DNA of 64,000 nucleotides from Ruegeria sp. AD91A. Its GTDB lineage: Bacteria > Pseudomonadota > Alphaproteobacteria > Rhodobacterales > Rhodobacteraceae. Under the pieces are notes generated by a model. That model saw only the letters and a list, made by a program, of their open reading frames with translations. It ran no database searches and had not been told where the DNA came from. Numbering within the stretch: position 1 is the stretch's first letter; every line of letters begins with the position of its first letter. Position numbers and translations under genes: made by a program. Location of the stretch: contig NZ_CP031946.1 of assembly GCF_003443535.1 (NCBI RefSeq), positions 1,550,001 through 1,614,000 on the forward strand, written 5' to 3'. Below, piece after piece: positions 1-7,859 of the stretch.

Positions 1-1
1 G

Positions 2-397
2 CGCAGTCTGGTATCTGCACGACGAGAATCACTGCACAACCTGTCCTCGCGCCTGTCCCTGCGACCAATCCAAAAGGAAATCGACCAGCAGCGGCAAAAC
101 CTCAATCGTCTTGGCGATCGAATGCATACGGCCCAAACCGCACGGTTGGATCGCCTCAAACAGCAACTCGAAGCGACGGATCGCCTGCGCGAGACGTTGA
201 GTTACAAGGCCACTTTGGACCGCGGATACGCGGTCGTCCGGGCCGAGGGAAATGTGATCACCACCAAGGCCCAGGCCGCCAAACAAACGGCGCTTGAGAT
301 CGAATTCGCCGATGGCATTCTCAGCACCGGCGCGGCCGCGAAACCGTCTTCGAAGAAACCCAAACCGGGCGCCCCGGATCAAGGATCGCTGTTCTAG
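2..397 (+). CDS. xseA: Exodeoxyribonuclease VII large subunit, C-terminal fragment
   Basis: This is the last 131 codons of an open frame that enters from the left edge of the window. The visible part is a basic, helical, coiled-coil-rich stretch followed by the segment reading LSYKATLDRGYAVVR, which is characteristic of the end of XseA, and a short lysine- and proline-rich tail ending in GSLF. XseA is the catalytic subunit of exonuclease VII, which together with XseB degrades single-stranded DNA in the cytoplasm. The OB-fold and nuclease core lie outside the window. The broken GST gene begins 3 bases after the stop, suggesting they were once co-transcribed. Identification rests on the C-terminal signature only, but that signature is distinctive. 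Confidence 0.9.
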   Translation, partial: RSLVSARRESLHNLSSRLSLRPIQKEIDQQRQNLNRLGDRMHTAQTARLDRLKQQLEATDRLRETLSYKATLDRGYAVVRAEGNVITTKAQAAKQTALEIEFADGILSTGAAAKPSSKKPKPGAPDQGSLF

Positions 398-400
398 GCC

Positions 401-1041
401 ATGCTGACCATCTGGGGCCGAAGAACACCATCGAATGTACAGGCGCTGATGTGGTGCGTAGGTGAGCTGGCACTAGGTTTTCAACGCCACGATGTGGGGC
501 ACAGGTTCGGCGGGCTGAACAAGGATGGCTTTCGCAAACTTAACCCAAACGGCACCATCCCGGTGATACAGGATAGCGAACGCCCCCGCTTTGGGAGACG
601 GGCCCAATCCTGCGGTATCTGGTCTCCGCGTATGGTGAGGGTGATTTCTGACCACGCGACCCGACCCGGCAAGCCGAAGTGGACAAGTGGGCGGAATGGG
701 CCAAAATCAACGTCGCGATGGTATTCACGGCACCTGTTTTCTGGCGGATCGTGCGGACACCGGAGGCAGAGCGCGACCACCATGCAATCAAAAAAGCCGT
801 GACAGCGCTTGAAAGCACGCTGGTAATCGCCAATGCGCAACTGCCTGAACAGGCGTTCCTGTGCGGCTCTTGTCTGACTTTGGCCGATATCCAGATGGGA
901 CACTTTCACTATCGCTACTATGACATCGATATATCACGTACATCACTGCCCAATTTGCGCCGGTGCTATGACGCGCTGACCGAAAGGCTCGCTTACCAGA
1001 CCCATGTCATGATCAGCTATGAGGAGCTGCGCCGAAGCTGA
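401..1041 (+). pseudogene. Glutathione S-transferase family gene, disrupted by a frameshift and a stop codon
   Basis: The first 60 codons read as a normal GST thioredoxin-fold domain (MLTIWGRR, then LNPNGTIPVIQD). At the C run at 583-587 the homology moves from this frame into the -1 frame (PLWETGPILRYL continues from 586), as expected if one C has been lost from a run of six. In that new frame a TGA at 649-651 stands where GSTs carry a tryptophan (GDF-W-PRDP). Downstream the frame is open to 1041 and encodes the helical C-terminal domain (VDKWAEWAK, TLADIQMGH). Two independent lesions argue for a true pseudogene rather than one sequencing error. A restored protein would be about 213 residues, a normal GST length. 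Confidence 0.8.
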
Positions 1042-1437
1042 TCAAACACCAACGTCGGGCCCGTAGCATACCATTTCCTCCCCAAGATCCTCTGCCTCAT
1101 ACAGTTCGGTCGCTTGCGGATTACCCTCGAACTGCGCGATCAGCCCGCCACCTGATTGGGTAAAGACCCAACATTGCGGATCCAGCCTGTCTTCGTAGAG
1201 GAAACAAATCTGCTCATCCCGCTGGTACCAGATACCTTCCTTGCAATTCCCGTCGAGAAAAGACCAGATCACACGACGGTTCGGAAGGTACCGTTCAACC
1301 CCGTAAACCTGCCCGTCGAACCCGTAGAAAAGAGTTTTTCCCCGCGTATACTTGTCGAATTCCGGGCCCGACAAAGGCGTTTGTGCCGCCACGGATTGTG
1401 CGGCAAAGGTTGCGAGAATCATCATGGATCTGAACAT
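1042..1437 (-). CDS. Small secreted protein of unknown function
   Basis: This 131-residue protein starts with a short basic segment and a hydrophobic stretch ending SVAAQT, which looks like a Sec signal peptide cut after about residue 18-19, so the mature protein is probably periplasmic. The mature part is rich in aromatic and acidic residues and holds four cysteines (in NCKEG, QICFL, PQCWV and MVCYG), which could form two disulfides. I recognise no domain. An in-frame ATG at codon 5 is an alternative start. Its 3' end abuts the broken GST gene on the other strand, with no bases between the stops. Function cannot be stated. Confidence 0.6.
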   Translation of the reverse strand: MFRSMMILATFAAQSVAAQTPLSGPEFDKYTRGKTLFYGFDGQVYGVERYLPNRRVIWSFLDGNCKEGIWYQRDEQICFLYEDRLDPQCWVFTQSGGGLIAQFEGNPQATELYEAEDLGEEMVCYGPDVGV

Positions 1438-1577
1438 GTTTCCATTTTGTCAGAAGCGGTCCGGTCACGCCATTCGCCTGTTGGATCGGGGTCATCACAA
1501 GGCGCTTAACTCAACGTAAGCGGTTGATTTCACGCCACGTCCAAGATCAGATTATTCTGAACCGGCGAGGAGAAGAC

Positions 1578-2216
1578 ATGACAACCATACTGTTCTGGAT
1601 CGCCTTTGGCTGCGCCCTTGGTTATCTGCCACTGACCTCCCGACCTGCCGGATCTTTGCGCACCGTGCTGAAAACCGCTTCAGTCGTCCTGTTGGCGGTC
1701 ATAGCCGTCTTGCACGGTGGGCCTTGGCTATTGGTTCTTGCGCTCGTTCTGTGCGCGTCCGGTGACGCTATGCTGTCACGCGAAACAGATGCCACGTTCA
1801 TGGCGGGCATCGCCGCTTTTGCCGCCGGGCATCTGGCCTATATCGCTCTGTTCCTGTCTCATCCGACCAGTTCCGTTGCGCTGATTTGGAACGCACCAGC
1901 GATTGTATGGTCGTTGATCATTCTTGGCATCATCATGGCCACAATGCTTGCGCCCCGCGCCGGAGACCTGAAAGGGCCCGTTCTGGCCTATATCCCGATC
2001 ATTCTTGGAATGGGGATCACTGTGCTGGCACTGCCGGATGTTGGCCCGCTGCGGTGGGCCTTTCCCGCAGCCATGGCCTTCATCGCCTCAGATCTGATCC
2101 TCGCAACCGAGAAGTTTCTGCTGCCGCCGAACCACCCTGCCCTCAAGGTAACGCCTTATCTGGTGTGGCCTCTCTACTGGGGCGCGCAATTCGGCTTTGT
2201 CCTTGCGTTCGCGTGA
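1578..2216 (+). CDS. YhhN family integral membrane protein (lysoplasmalogenase-like)
   Basis: The 212-residue product is almost entirely hydrophobic, with about eight predicted membrane segments, and carries the YhhN-family pattern (SGDAMLS near residue 63, and a late segment reading FIASDLILATEKF). Members of this family include the animal TMEM86 lysoplasmalogenases, which hydrolyse the vinyl ether bond of lysoplasmalogens; the bacterial members are little characterised, so the reaction is only suggested. The ATG at 1578 was preferred over an upstream in-frame start at 1524 because a GAGGAGA ribosome site lies 6 to 12 bases before it and the protein then begins directly with a membrane helix. 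ftsY follows after 58 bases on the same strand. Confidence 0.75.
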   Translation: MTTILFWIAFGCALGYLPLTSRPAGSLRTVLKTASVVLLAVIAVLHGGPWLLVLALVLCASGDAMLSRETDATFMAGIAAFAAGHLAYIALFLSHPTSSVALIWNAPAIVWSLIILGIIMATMLAPRAGDLKGPVLAYIPIILGMGITVLALPDVGPLRWAFPAAMAFIASDLILATEKFLLPPNHPALKVTPYLVWPLYWGAQFGFVLAFA

Positions 2217-2274
2217 CCCTTTGCAACTGCCGCAAATCCGCATTAGGTGAAGGGAACACCTGTGGAGACCAAGT

Positions 2275-3414
2275 ATGGCGTTTTTCTCAAAGCTAAAGGA
2301 CAAGCTGTTCAAATCCTCATCTCGTCTTGAAGAGGGGCTGGAAGCCATCGTCGAGGATGGTGGTGAGGAAACTACGGCTCCCGACCCGCTGATCCCTGAA
2401 CCACAACCCAAACCGCAACCAGTCCCTGAAGTACCGGACCCAGCCCCGGCCCCGCAACCAGTTGAACCGCCCACGCCGATCCCGGCTGACCCCACCCCCG
2501 TCGCTCCACCTCCGGAAATCCCTGAATCCAAAGGTATCCTGAACCGCCTGTTCAATCGAGGCGCCGTCACGGAAATGCGCCGCACACTGGATGATGACAT
2601 GCTGGAGCAGCTGGAGGAGCTGTTGATCGCCTCGGACATGGGCGTCGACACGGCCTTACGTGTCACGTCGAACATGGCTGAAGGCCGCTTTGGCCGCAAA
2701 CTGTCGACCACAGAGATCAAGCAACTTCTGTCCCAGGAAGTCGCCCGCGTGATGGAGCCTGTGGCCAAACCTCTGCCGATCTATCCCAAACGGCCACAAG
2801 TGGTGCTGGTCGTCGGCGTCAACGGCTCAGGCAAGACCACGACAATTGGAAAACTGGCAAGCCAGTTCAAAGAGGCCGGCAAAAAGGTCATCATCGCCGC
2901 CGGCGACACCTTCCGCGCTGCGGCCGTAGAACAGTTGCAGGTCTGGGGCGATCGCGCCGGAGTTCCGGTTCTGACTGCACCCGAAGGCTCGGATCCCGCC
3001 AGCCTTGCCTTTGATGCGCTGACCCGTGCACAGGCAGAGGGCGCCGATCTGCTGATGATTGATACTGCAGGCCGCCTGCAAAACCGCACCGACCTGATGG
3101 AGGAACTGGCCAAAATCGTTCGCGTCATCCGCAAGGTTGATGACACCGCTCCACACAATACTTTGCTCGTACTCGACGCCACCACCGGTCAGAACGCGCT
3201 GAGCCAGGTGGAAACGTTCCGTAACCTGGCGGACGTTTCCGGTCTGGTCATGACCAAGCTGGACGGCACGGCAAAAGGCGGTGTTCTTGTTGCGCTGGCA
3301 GACAAATTCGGGTTGCCCATCCACGCGATCGGCGTCGGCGAACAGATCGATGACCTTGCCCCTTTCGACCCGGAAGAATTCGCCGCCGCCCTCACCGGTC
3401 TCGACAAAAGCTGA
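2275..3414 (+). CDS. ftsY: Signal recognition particle receptor FtsY
   Basis: FtsY is the membrane-associated GTPase that docks the SRP-ribosome complex at the Sec translocon. The 379-residue protein has the expected order: a short amphipathic N-terminus, an acidic and strongly proline-rich A domain (about residues 25-85), the helical N domain, and the GTPase G domain. The P-loop GVNGSGKTTT lies near residue 181, DTAGR near 264, and TKLDGTAKGG near 326. The start has a GGTGAAGGGA ribosome site 14 to 23 bases upstream. The proline-rich linker replaces the long acidic domain of the enterobacterial protein. It is followed by an EamA transporter and yciB, probably in one transcription unit interrupted by a repeat element. 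Confidence 0.97.
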   Translation: MAFFSKLKDKLFKSSSRLEEGLEAIVEDGGEETTAPDPLIPEPQPKPQPVPEVPDPAPAPQPVEPPTPIPADPTPVAPPPEIPESKGILNRLFNRGAVTEMRRTLDDDMLEQLEELLIASDMGVDTALRVTSNMAEGRFGRKLSTTEIKQLLSQEVARVMEPVAKPLPIYPKRPQVVLVVGVNGSGKTTTIGKLASQFKEAGKKVIIAAGDTFRAAAVEQLQVWGDRAGVPVLTAPEGSDPASLAFDALTRAQAEGADLLMIDTAGRLQNRTDLMEELAKIVRVIRKVDDTAPHNTLLVLDATTGQNALSQVETFRNLADVSGLVMTKLDGTAKGGVLVALADKFGLPIHAIGVGEQIDDLAPFDPEEFAAALTGLDKS

Positions 3415-3419
3415 TCCGA

Positions 3420-3475
3420 GGCTTCATCTGGCCCAAAATATCCTCGGGGGGTGTGGGGGGCAGACAGCCCCCCAA
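3420..3475 (+). repeat. Intergenic repeat element with G-run/C-run hairpin
   Basis: The stretch begins with TTCATCTGGC at 3423, continues through AAATATCC to a run of G, and then forms a hairpin from six G (3455-3460) and six C (3468-3473). The same core (TTCATCTGGC, three bases, AAATATCC or AAATTTCC, then a G-rich end) occurs twice in inverted orientation at 20768-20846. From memory this kind of element is frequent between genes in roseobacter genomes, but I could not count copies. It lies between ftsY and the EamA gene and could act as a partial terminator or an mRNA end. Confidence 0.6.
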
Positions 3476-3504
3476 CTTCTCCGCTCCGAAAAAGGTCCGC
3501 GAAT

Positions 3505-4407
3505 TTGAGCGACTGGCTGATCTCTCTCGAAGGCACCGAGGCCGGACACCAGCTGGCATTGGCGCTGGCTTTGATGGCGGCGTTCCTGCACGCGGTCTTC
3601 GGTGCATTGCAAAAAGGCAGGCATGACCCGTGGCTGTCCCGAGGTGCAATCGACGCCTGCTATTGCCTTATGGCAGCCCCCTTCGCCTTTTTCGTGGTGC
3701 CCTGGCCCGAACCTCATATGTGGCCGATCTTCGCACTCGTCTGGCTGATCCACATTGCCTACAAGACCCTGCAGGCCATGGCATACACCAAAGGCTCTTA
3801 CACCGTCGTCTATCCTGTGGTGCGCGGGACGGGTCCGCTGTTCACTGTCATCGGCGCCTATCTTTTGTTCGGTGAAGCATTCTCGGCTGTTCAATGGCTG
3901 GGCGTAGCTACGTTGCTGGCAGGGATATTCGGGTTGGCCGCCTACAATTTAAGGTTCCTTGAAACCAACAGGGATACGCTGGGGATCGCACTAACACTGG
4001 CGATCATCACAGGTCTGTTTGTGGCCCTGTATACCACTTATGACGCCTATGGCATTCGCGCTACCACTGATCCGTTCACCTTTCTGGCCTGGTTCTTCAT
4101 GATCGACGGCGCGGCCATGCCGATCTACGCATTTCTCAGGTGGCGCGCGATGGCGCACAGACCTGCGCCTGGTCCGCTGATGTTACGCGGCCTCGCAGGC
4201 GGTATCATCGCCCCTTTGTCCTTCGGGGCAATCATGCTGGCCACCCGGCTGGACAAGGTCGGTGAAGCAGCTGTTCTGCGCGAAACCTCGACAGTCTTTG
4301 CGGCGCTGATCGGCTGGCTTGTGCTAAAGGAAACCGTTGGTCCGAGACGCATTGCCTTGATGGCATTGATTGCACTTGGCGCCGTAATAGTTGAAATGGG
4401 CGGGTAA
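3505..4407 (+). CDS. EamA/DMT family transporter
   Basis: The protein has about ten hydrophobic helices arranged as two EamA repeats, typical of drug/metabolite exporters of the inner membrane. The substrate cannot be read from sequence. I chose a TTG start at 3505, giving 300 residues, because an AAAAAGG ribosome site lies about 10 bases upstream; an upstream GTG at 3451 would place 18 unlikely residues, encoded by the G/C hairpin of the repeat, in front. The gene sits between ftsY and yciB on the same strand, an order I recall as common in Rhodobacteraceae. yciB starts 16 bases after its stop. Confidence 0.8.
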   Translation: MSDWLISLEGTEAGHQLALALALMAAFLHAVFGALQKGRHDPWLSRGAIDACYCLMAAPFAFFVVPWPEPHMWPIFALVWLIHIAYKTLQAMAYTKGSYTVVYPVVRGTGPLFTVIGAYLLFGEAFSAVQWLGVATLLAGIFGLAAYNLRFLETNRDTLGIALTLAIITGLFVALYTTYDAYGIRATTDPFTFLAWFFMIDGAAMPIYAFLRWRAMAHRPAPGPLMLRGLAGGIIAPLSFGAIMLATRLDKVGEAAVLRETSTVFAALIGWLVLKETVGPRRIALMALIALGAVIVEMGG

Positions 4408-4423
4408 GCAGCAGGAAGTACAG

Positions 4424-5029
4424 ATGACAGGCAAAAAAGACATCAATCCGTTTCTGAAACAGGTTCTGGAACTTGGCCCCCCGCTGGCCTTCTTCTTCAT
4501 CTACCTGCGCCTGCGCGACGACAGCTTTCTGATCGGCGGCATCGAATACTCCGGGTTTATCATCGCCACGATAATCTTCGTCCCGCTGATGCTGGGGGCA
4601 ATGGGTATCCTTTGGTATCTGACCGGCAAACTCAGCCGGATGCAGATATTCACAGCCTTCATGGTGATTTTCTTTGGTGGCCTAACTGCCTGGTTCAACG
4701 ACGAGCGGTTCTTCAAGATGAAAACCACACTTGTCTATGGACTGTTCGCCCTGATTCTCGGCATCGGTCTGATGCAAAGGAAATCCTACCTGGCCTATGT
4801 TCTGGACGAAATGCTGCCGATGAAGCACGAAGGCTGGATGATACTCACGCGCCGGCTGTGCGCGTGTTTTGCCGCTCTGGCCGCCGCAAACGAGTTCGTC
4901 TGGCGCACCATGTCCACGGACCTGTGGGTCAAGATCGAGACCTTCGGCTTTCCCATCGCGCTGATGGCCTTCCTGATGCTGCAATTCAGCATTCTTCAGC
5001 GCTATATGGAAGATCCCGAGCAGAAATAG
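4424..5029 (+). CDS. yciB: Inner membrane-spanning protein YciB (septation protein A family)
   Basis: YciB/IspA family proteins are small inner membrane proteins linked to cell envelope synthesis and septation. The 201-residue product has about six membrane segments and family features such as GLTAWFNDERFFKMK and a late ANEFVWR segment. The ATG at 4424 is preceded by AGCAGGAAG about 7 bases upstream, so it was chosen over an in-frame ATG at 4391 that lies within the end of the EamA gene. It is the last gene of the ftsY group; a divergently functioning Crp-family regulator follows on the same strand after 115 bases. Confidence 0.9.
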   Translation: MTGKKDINPFLKQVLELGPPLAFFFIYLRLRDDSFLIGGIEYSGFIIATIIFVPLMLGAMGILWYLTGKLSRMQIFTAFMVIFFGGLTAWFNDERFFKMKTTLVYGLFALILGIGLMQRKSYLAYVLDEMLPMKHEGWMILTRRLCACFAALAAANEFVWRTMSTDLWVKIETFGFPIALMAFLMLQFSILQRYMEDPEQK

Positions 5030-5144
5030 CTGCCCTTACTTCCGCCAGACCGTCGAAAACAAACAAAATTCTTGGCTTGAGCGCTCAGCTATGGGAAGTT
5101 GTGCCACCACCCACTCTCATACTTTGCCCAAGATCGGTGCATAC

Positions 5145-5813
5145 ATGACGGCCTTTCCCACCAGCGGCTTCCTTGCCGAAGCTTCCGACGGGCTCAGAAA
5201 AATGCTTTCGGCGCAGGCGACCGAAATCTCTCTGTCCCCAGGTGAAATACTTTTTGAACAAGGCGACGAGGGCGACTCTCTCTACGCCATTCTGGAAGGC
5301 ACGTTAGAGGTTTCCTTTCTGGCCATGAGCGGCCGCAAATTGACGCTTACCCTAATGCGCCCCGGCGAAGTCTTTGGTGAAATCGCATTGTTCGACAATG
5401 GACCGCGGACGGCGACCATCGCGGCGGCCGAACAGTCACGTGTACTGCGCGTACGCCGCAACGACGTTATGAACCAGATAAGGCAACAGCCTGATCTTGC
5501 AGTAGATATGATCCGCCTGGCCGGATTGCGAATGCGATGGATGGGATCGCAATTGAACGAACAGGTCTTTCTGCCCATGCCTATTCGACTGGCTCGCAAG
5601 CTGCTGCACCTGTCGGGTTTGCAGGACGACCCGTCCGCGCGCATCACCCTGTCGCAGAGCGAGCTGGCCGAATTTGTCGGAGCCACGCGCGAAGCCGTAT
5701 CCAAAACCATCTCAACCTGGAAACGCGACAACATGGTCGAAGCTTCTCGTGGGGGTTTGCTGATCCAGGATTTTGAAGCCCTGCGAGAGTTGGCTGATTC
5801 AGATCTTATTTGA
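5145..5813 (+). CDS. Crp/Fnr family transcriptional regulator
   Basis: The 222-residue protein has an N-terminal cyclic-nucleotide-binding beta barrel (about residues 15-125) with a phosphate-binding cassette reading GEIALFDNGPRTATI, and a C-terminal Crp-type helix-turn-helix (SQSELAEFVGATREAVSKTI, about residues 165-190). The arginine-threonine pair in the cassette fits nucleotide binding, and no N-terminal cysteines of the FNR type are present, so it is probably not an oxygen sensor. The start at 5145 gives a standard length. A perfect palindrome TGAGCGCTCA lies at 5078-5087, 57 bases upstream, and could be an operator. Targets are unknown. A candidate small RNA and a strong terminator follow. 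Confidence 0.88.
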   Translation: MTAFPTSGFLAEASDGLRKMLSAQATEISLSPGEILFEQGDEGDSLYAILEGTLEVSFLAMSGRKLTLTLMRPGEVFGEIALFDNGPRTATIAAAEQSRVLRVRRNDVMNQIRQQPDLAVDMIRLAGLRMRWMGSQLNEQVFLPMPIRLARKLLHLSGLQDDPSARITLSQSELAEFVGATREAVSKTISTWKRDNMVEASRGGLLIQDFEALRELADSDLI

Positions 5814-5878
5814 TCAGGTGTGATTTGGTTCACAGAACATCGATCCCACGTTGACCTAAGGTGAGTTTGTTACCGTAG

Positions 5879-5968
5879 GAGGTCAGAGAATCATCCCCGA
5901 TATCTGTCCACTGACCTCTCCCTGTATCTGAGCCATACGCAATATCTGCGTATGGCTCATTTTTTTTG
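5879..5968 (+). ncRNA. Candidate small RNA (two hairpins, the second a perfect terminator)
   Basis: Between the Crp-family gene and the convergent degP lies a non-coding segment with two stems: GAGGTCAG at 5879-5886 pairs with CTGACCTC at 5911-5918 around a 24-base loop, then an unpaired linker, then a perfect 12-base-pair terminator stem with eight T. A TTGACC hexamer at 5851-5856 could be a -35 element, though the -10 is weak. The layout (5' stem, single-stranded linker, intrinsic terminator, about 90 bases) is that of a trans-acting small RNA or a 3'-UTR-derived one. I match it to no named family. It could instead just be the 3' end of the regulator mRNA. Confidence 0.4.
5930..5968 (+). 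terminator. Rho-independent terminator
   Basis: GAGCCATACGCA (5930-5941) and TGCGTATGGCTC (5947-5958) form a perfect 12-pair stem with a 5-base loop, followed directly by A and eight T. This is the strongest intrinsic terminator in the window and works only on the plus strand. It ends transcription from the Crp-family gene and any RNA starting between. Confidence 0.92.
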
Positions 5969-6039
5969 TGGCGCATCGGTGATGCCCGGTTTGGTCTGCG
6001 ACCAAGAAAAAGGCTGGGAGGTTTTCCTGGCCTATTCCG

Positions 6040-7533
6040 TTAGTCCTCGAGGCTCAGCGCCACAAAACGCGGATCGCCGCCCCTGCGCACCAACAGCAGC
6101 AGAGATTTGCGACCGGCTTCGCGCGATTCTTCCATACGAGCTTCGAGATCTCCGATGGTTTCCACCTTTTGCTGGCCTGCTTCTGTGATCAGATCACCGG
6201 CCCGCATTCCCTTGGCATAGGCCTCAGATGCTTCATCGACATCCGTAATCACAAGGCCGTCTGCATCAGCATCCAGTCCCAGATCTGCACGCAGGGTGTC
6301 AGTCAGGGGGGATATCGTAAGGCCAAGAATATCCGCGTTTTCGTCAACGGGTGCTTCCTGCGGTTCCTCCTCGCCACTGTCAGCGCGTTCGGCATCCTCA
6401 CGGCGTCCCAGCGTCACAAGTACGGTCTGCGTTCCGCCATCGCGATGCACGATCACTCTGACGGACTTGCCGACTTCTGCTTCACCAACCTGACGTACCA
6501 AAGCTCGCGTGTCTTCCACCTCAACGCCGTCAAAGCTGAGGATCACGTCACCCGCCTTCAACCCGGCTTCCTTGGCGGGGCCGTCCGGCACATCGCTGAT
6601 CAGCGCGCCGCCCGGTTTTTCCAGCCCCATGGCCTCGGCCATGTCTTCGGTTACGTCCTGAATACGGACCCCTAGCCAACCGCGACGGGTCTCGCCGTAT
6701 TCACGCAGTTGATCGACAACCTTCACGACGACATTCGACGCCATCGAGAAGCCTATGCCGATCGAACCGCCATTGGGTGACAGGATTGCAGTGTTCACAC
6801 CGATCACTTCGCCGTCCATGTTGAACAAGGGCCCGCCCGAGTTGCCCCGGTTGATCGCCGCATCCGTTTGAATGTAATCGTCGTAGGTTCCACTCAGCGC
6901 TCGGTTACGGGCCGACACAATCCCGGCAGACACCGAGAACCCCTGCCCTAGAGGGTTGCCCATCGCAATGACCCAGTCTCCGACGCGCGCCACGTCGCTG
7001 TCGCCGAACTTCACGTATTTTAGCGGGCCCGAAGCCTCGACCTTGAGCAGAGCGATATCGGTTTTCTCATCAGTTCCGATGACTTTGGCCGCCAGCTCTT
7101 TCTTGGGCTGACCATCGCCGGGGAAGAATTCCACAAGGATTTCATCAGCTTCGGCAATCACATGGTTGTTTGTGACGATAAAGCCATCTTCCGAGATCAC
7201 GAACCCCGATCCCAACGCATTACTGCGTCTCGGCGCGTTGTCGTCATCTCCGCCGTTGCGGTCCTGAAATTCGCGGAAGAAATCCTCGAACGGGGACCCT
7301 TCGGGCACTATGCCCTGCGGGCCAGTCTGGCCCTCGATCAGGGTGCTGGTTGTGATGTTCACCACCGCCGGGCTGATTTTATCTGCCAGCGGCGCCAGGC
7401 TTTCGCCTCGGGCCTGAGCCGCGGCCGATTGGGCCAGCAAAAGCAGTGAACCGGCAAAAGCCAGCCACATCAGCCGCAACCAAACACTCACTTCGTCCCA
7501 CCGGACGGATACACTGCGCGCTTTCGCCTGCAC
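6040..7533 (-). CDS. degP: DegP/Do family periplasmic serine endoprotease
   Basis: This is a periplasmic protease and chaperone for misfolded envelope proteins. The 497-residue protein has a signal peptide ending near AQSAAAQA (about residue 40), a trypsin-like domain with catalytic His124 (TNNHVIAE), Asp159 (KTDIALLK) and Ser232 (NRGNSGGP), and two PDZ domains. Between the PDZ domains is an acidic linker. The GTG start at 7533 was chosen because AAGGAG lies 8 bases upstream; a longer frame exists but has no ribosome site. It is the distal gene of the hflK-hflC-DUF2065-degP set on the minus strand, consistent with a joint role in envelope quality control. Confidence 0.93.
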   Translation of the reverse strand: MQAKARSVSVRWDEVSVWLRLMWLAFAGSLLLLAQSAAAQARGESLAPLADKISPAVVNITTSTLIEGQTGPQGIVPEGSPFEDFFREFQDRNGGDDDNAPRRSNALGSGFVISEDGFIVTNNHVIAEADEILVEFFPGDGQPKKELAAKVIGTDEKTDIALLKVEASGPLKYVKFGDSDVARVGDWVIAMGNPLGQGFSVSAGIVSARNRALSGTYDDYIQTDAAINRGNSGGPLFNMDGEVIGVNTAILSPNGGSIGIGFSMASNVVVKVVDQLREYGETRRGWLGVRIQDVTEDMAEAMGLEKPGGALISDVPDGPAKEAGLKAGDVILSFDGVEVEDTRALVRQVGEAEVGKSVRVIVHRDGGTQTVLVTLGRREDAERADSGEEEPQEAPVDENADILGLTISPLTDTLRADLGLDADADGLVITDVDEASEAYAKGMRAGDLITEAGQQKVETIGDLEARMEESREAGRKSLLLLVRRGGDPRFVALSLED

Positions 7534-7664
7534 TTGAGCTCTCCTTGTCGACATTCTCGCTAAAACCGCGTGTACACGGCCTTTCTTACCAACCAATGTA
7601 GTCAGTTTGACCCGGCGAGCAACTCGGGATCGCAACGAAATCACCGGCAAGTGAAACCGCCGCA

Positions 7665-7859
7665 TCAAAAGCCCAGCTGTTGCGCCCCCCAAAGCAGGAT
7701 CAGCCCACTGATCACACACAACAATCCGGCGAGACGACGGGCTTGCTCGGGCATGTCCCGCAAGGCTTCAAGCATCCGTTCGATAAGCGAAGGGGCCAGC
7801 GCATAGGCCAGCCCCTCGACGATCAATACCAGCCCAAAGGCCAGAAGGATCATGCCCAT
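7665..7859 (-). CDS. DUF2065 family small membrane protein
   Basis: The 64-residue protein consists of two hydrophobic helices separated by a charged loop (ERMLEALRDMPEQARR), the standard layout of the DUF2065 family, which is usually encoded next to hflC. Its start codon shares one base with the hflC stop (TAATG), so translation is probably coupled. The family has no established function; its position suggests a link to the HflKC complex or to degP. Confidence 0.85.
   Translation of the reverse strand: MGMILLAFGLVLIVEGLAYALAPSLIERMLEALRDMPEQARRLAGLLCVISGLILLWGAQQLGF

Noticed and set aside
583..651. Programmed frameshift restoring the GST protein
   Set aside because: There is no slippery heptamer or downstream structure, and a TGA in the second frame would stop translation anyway.
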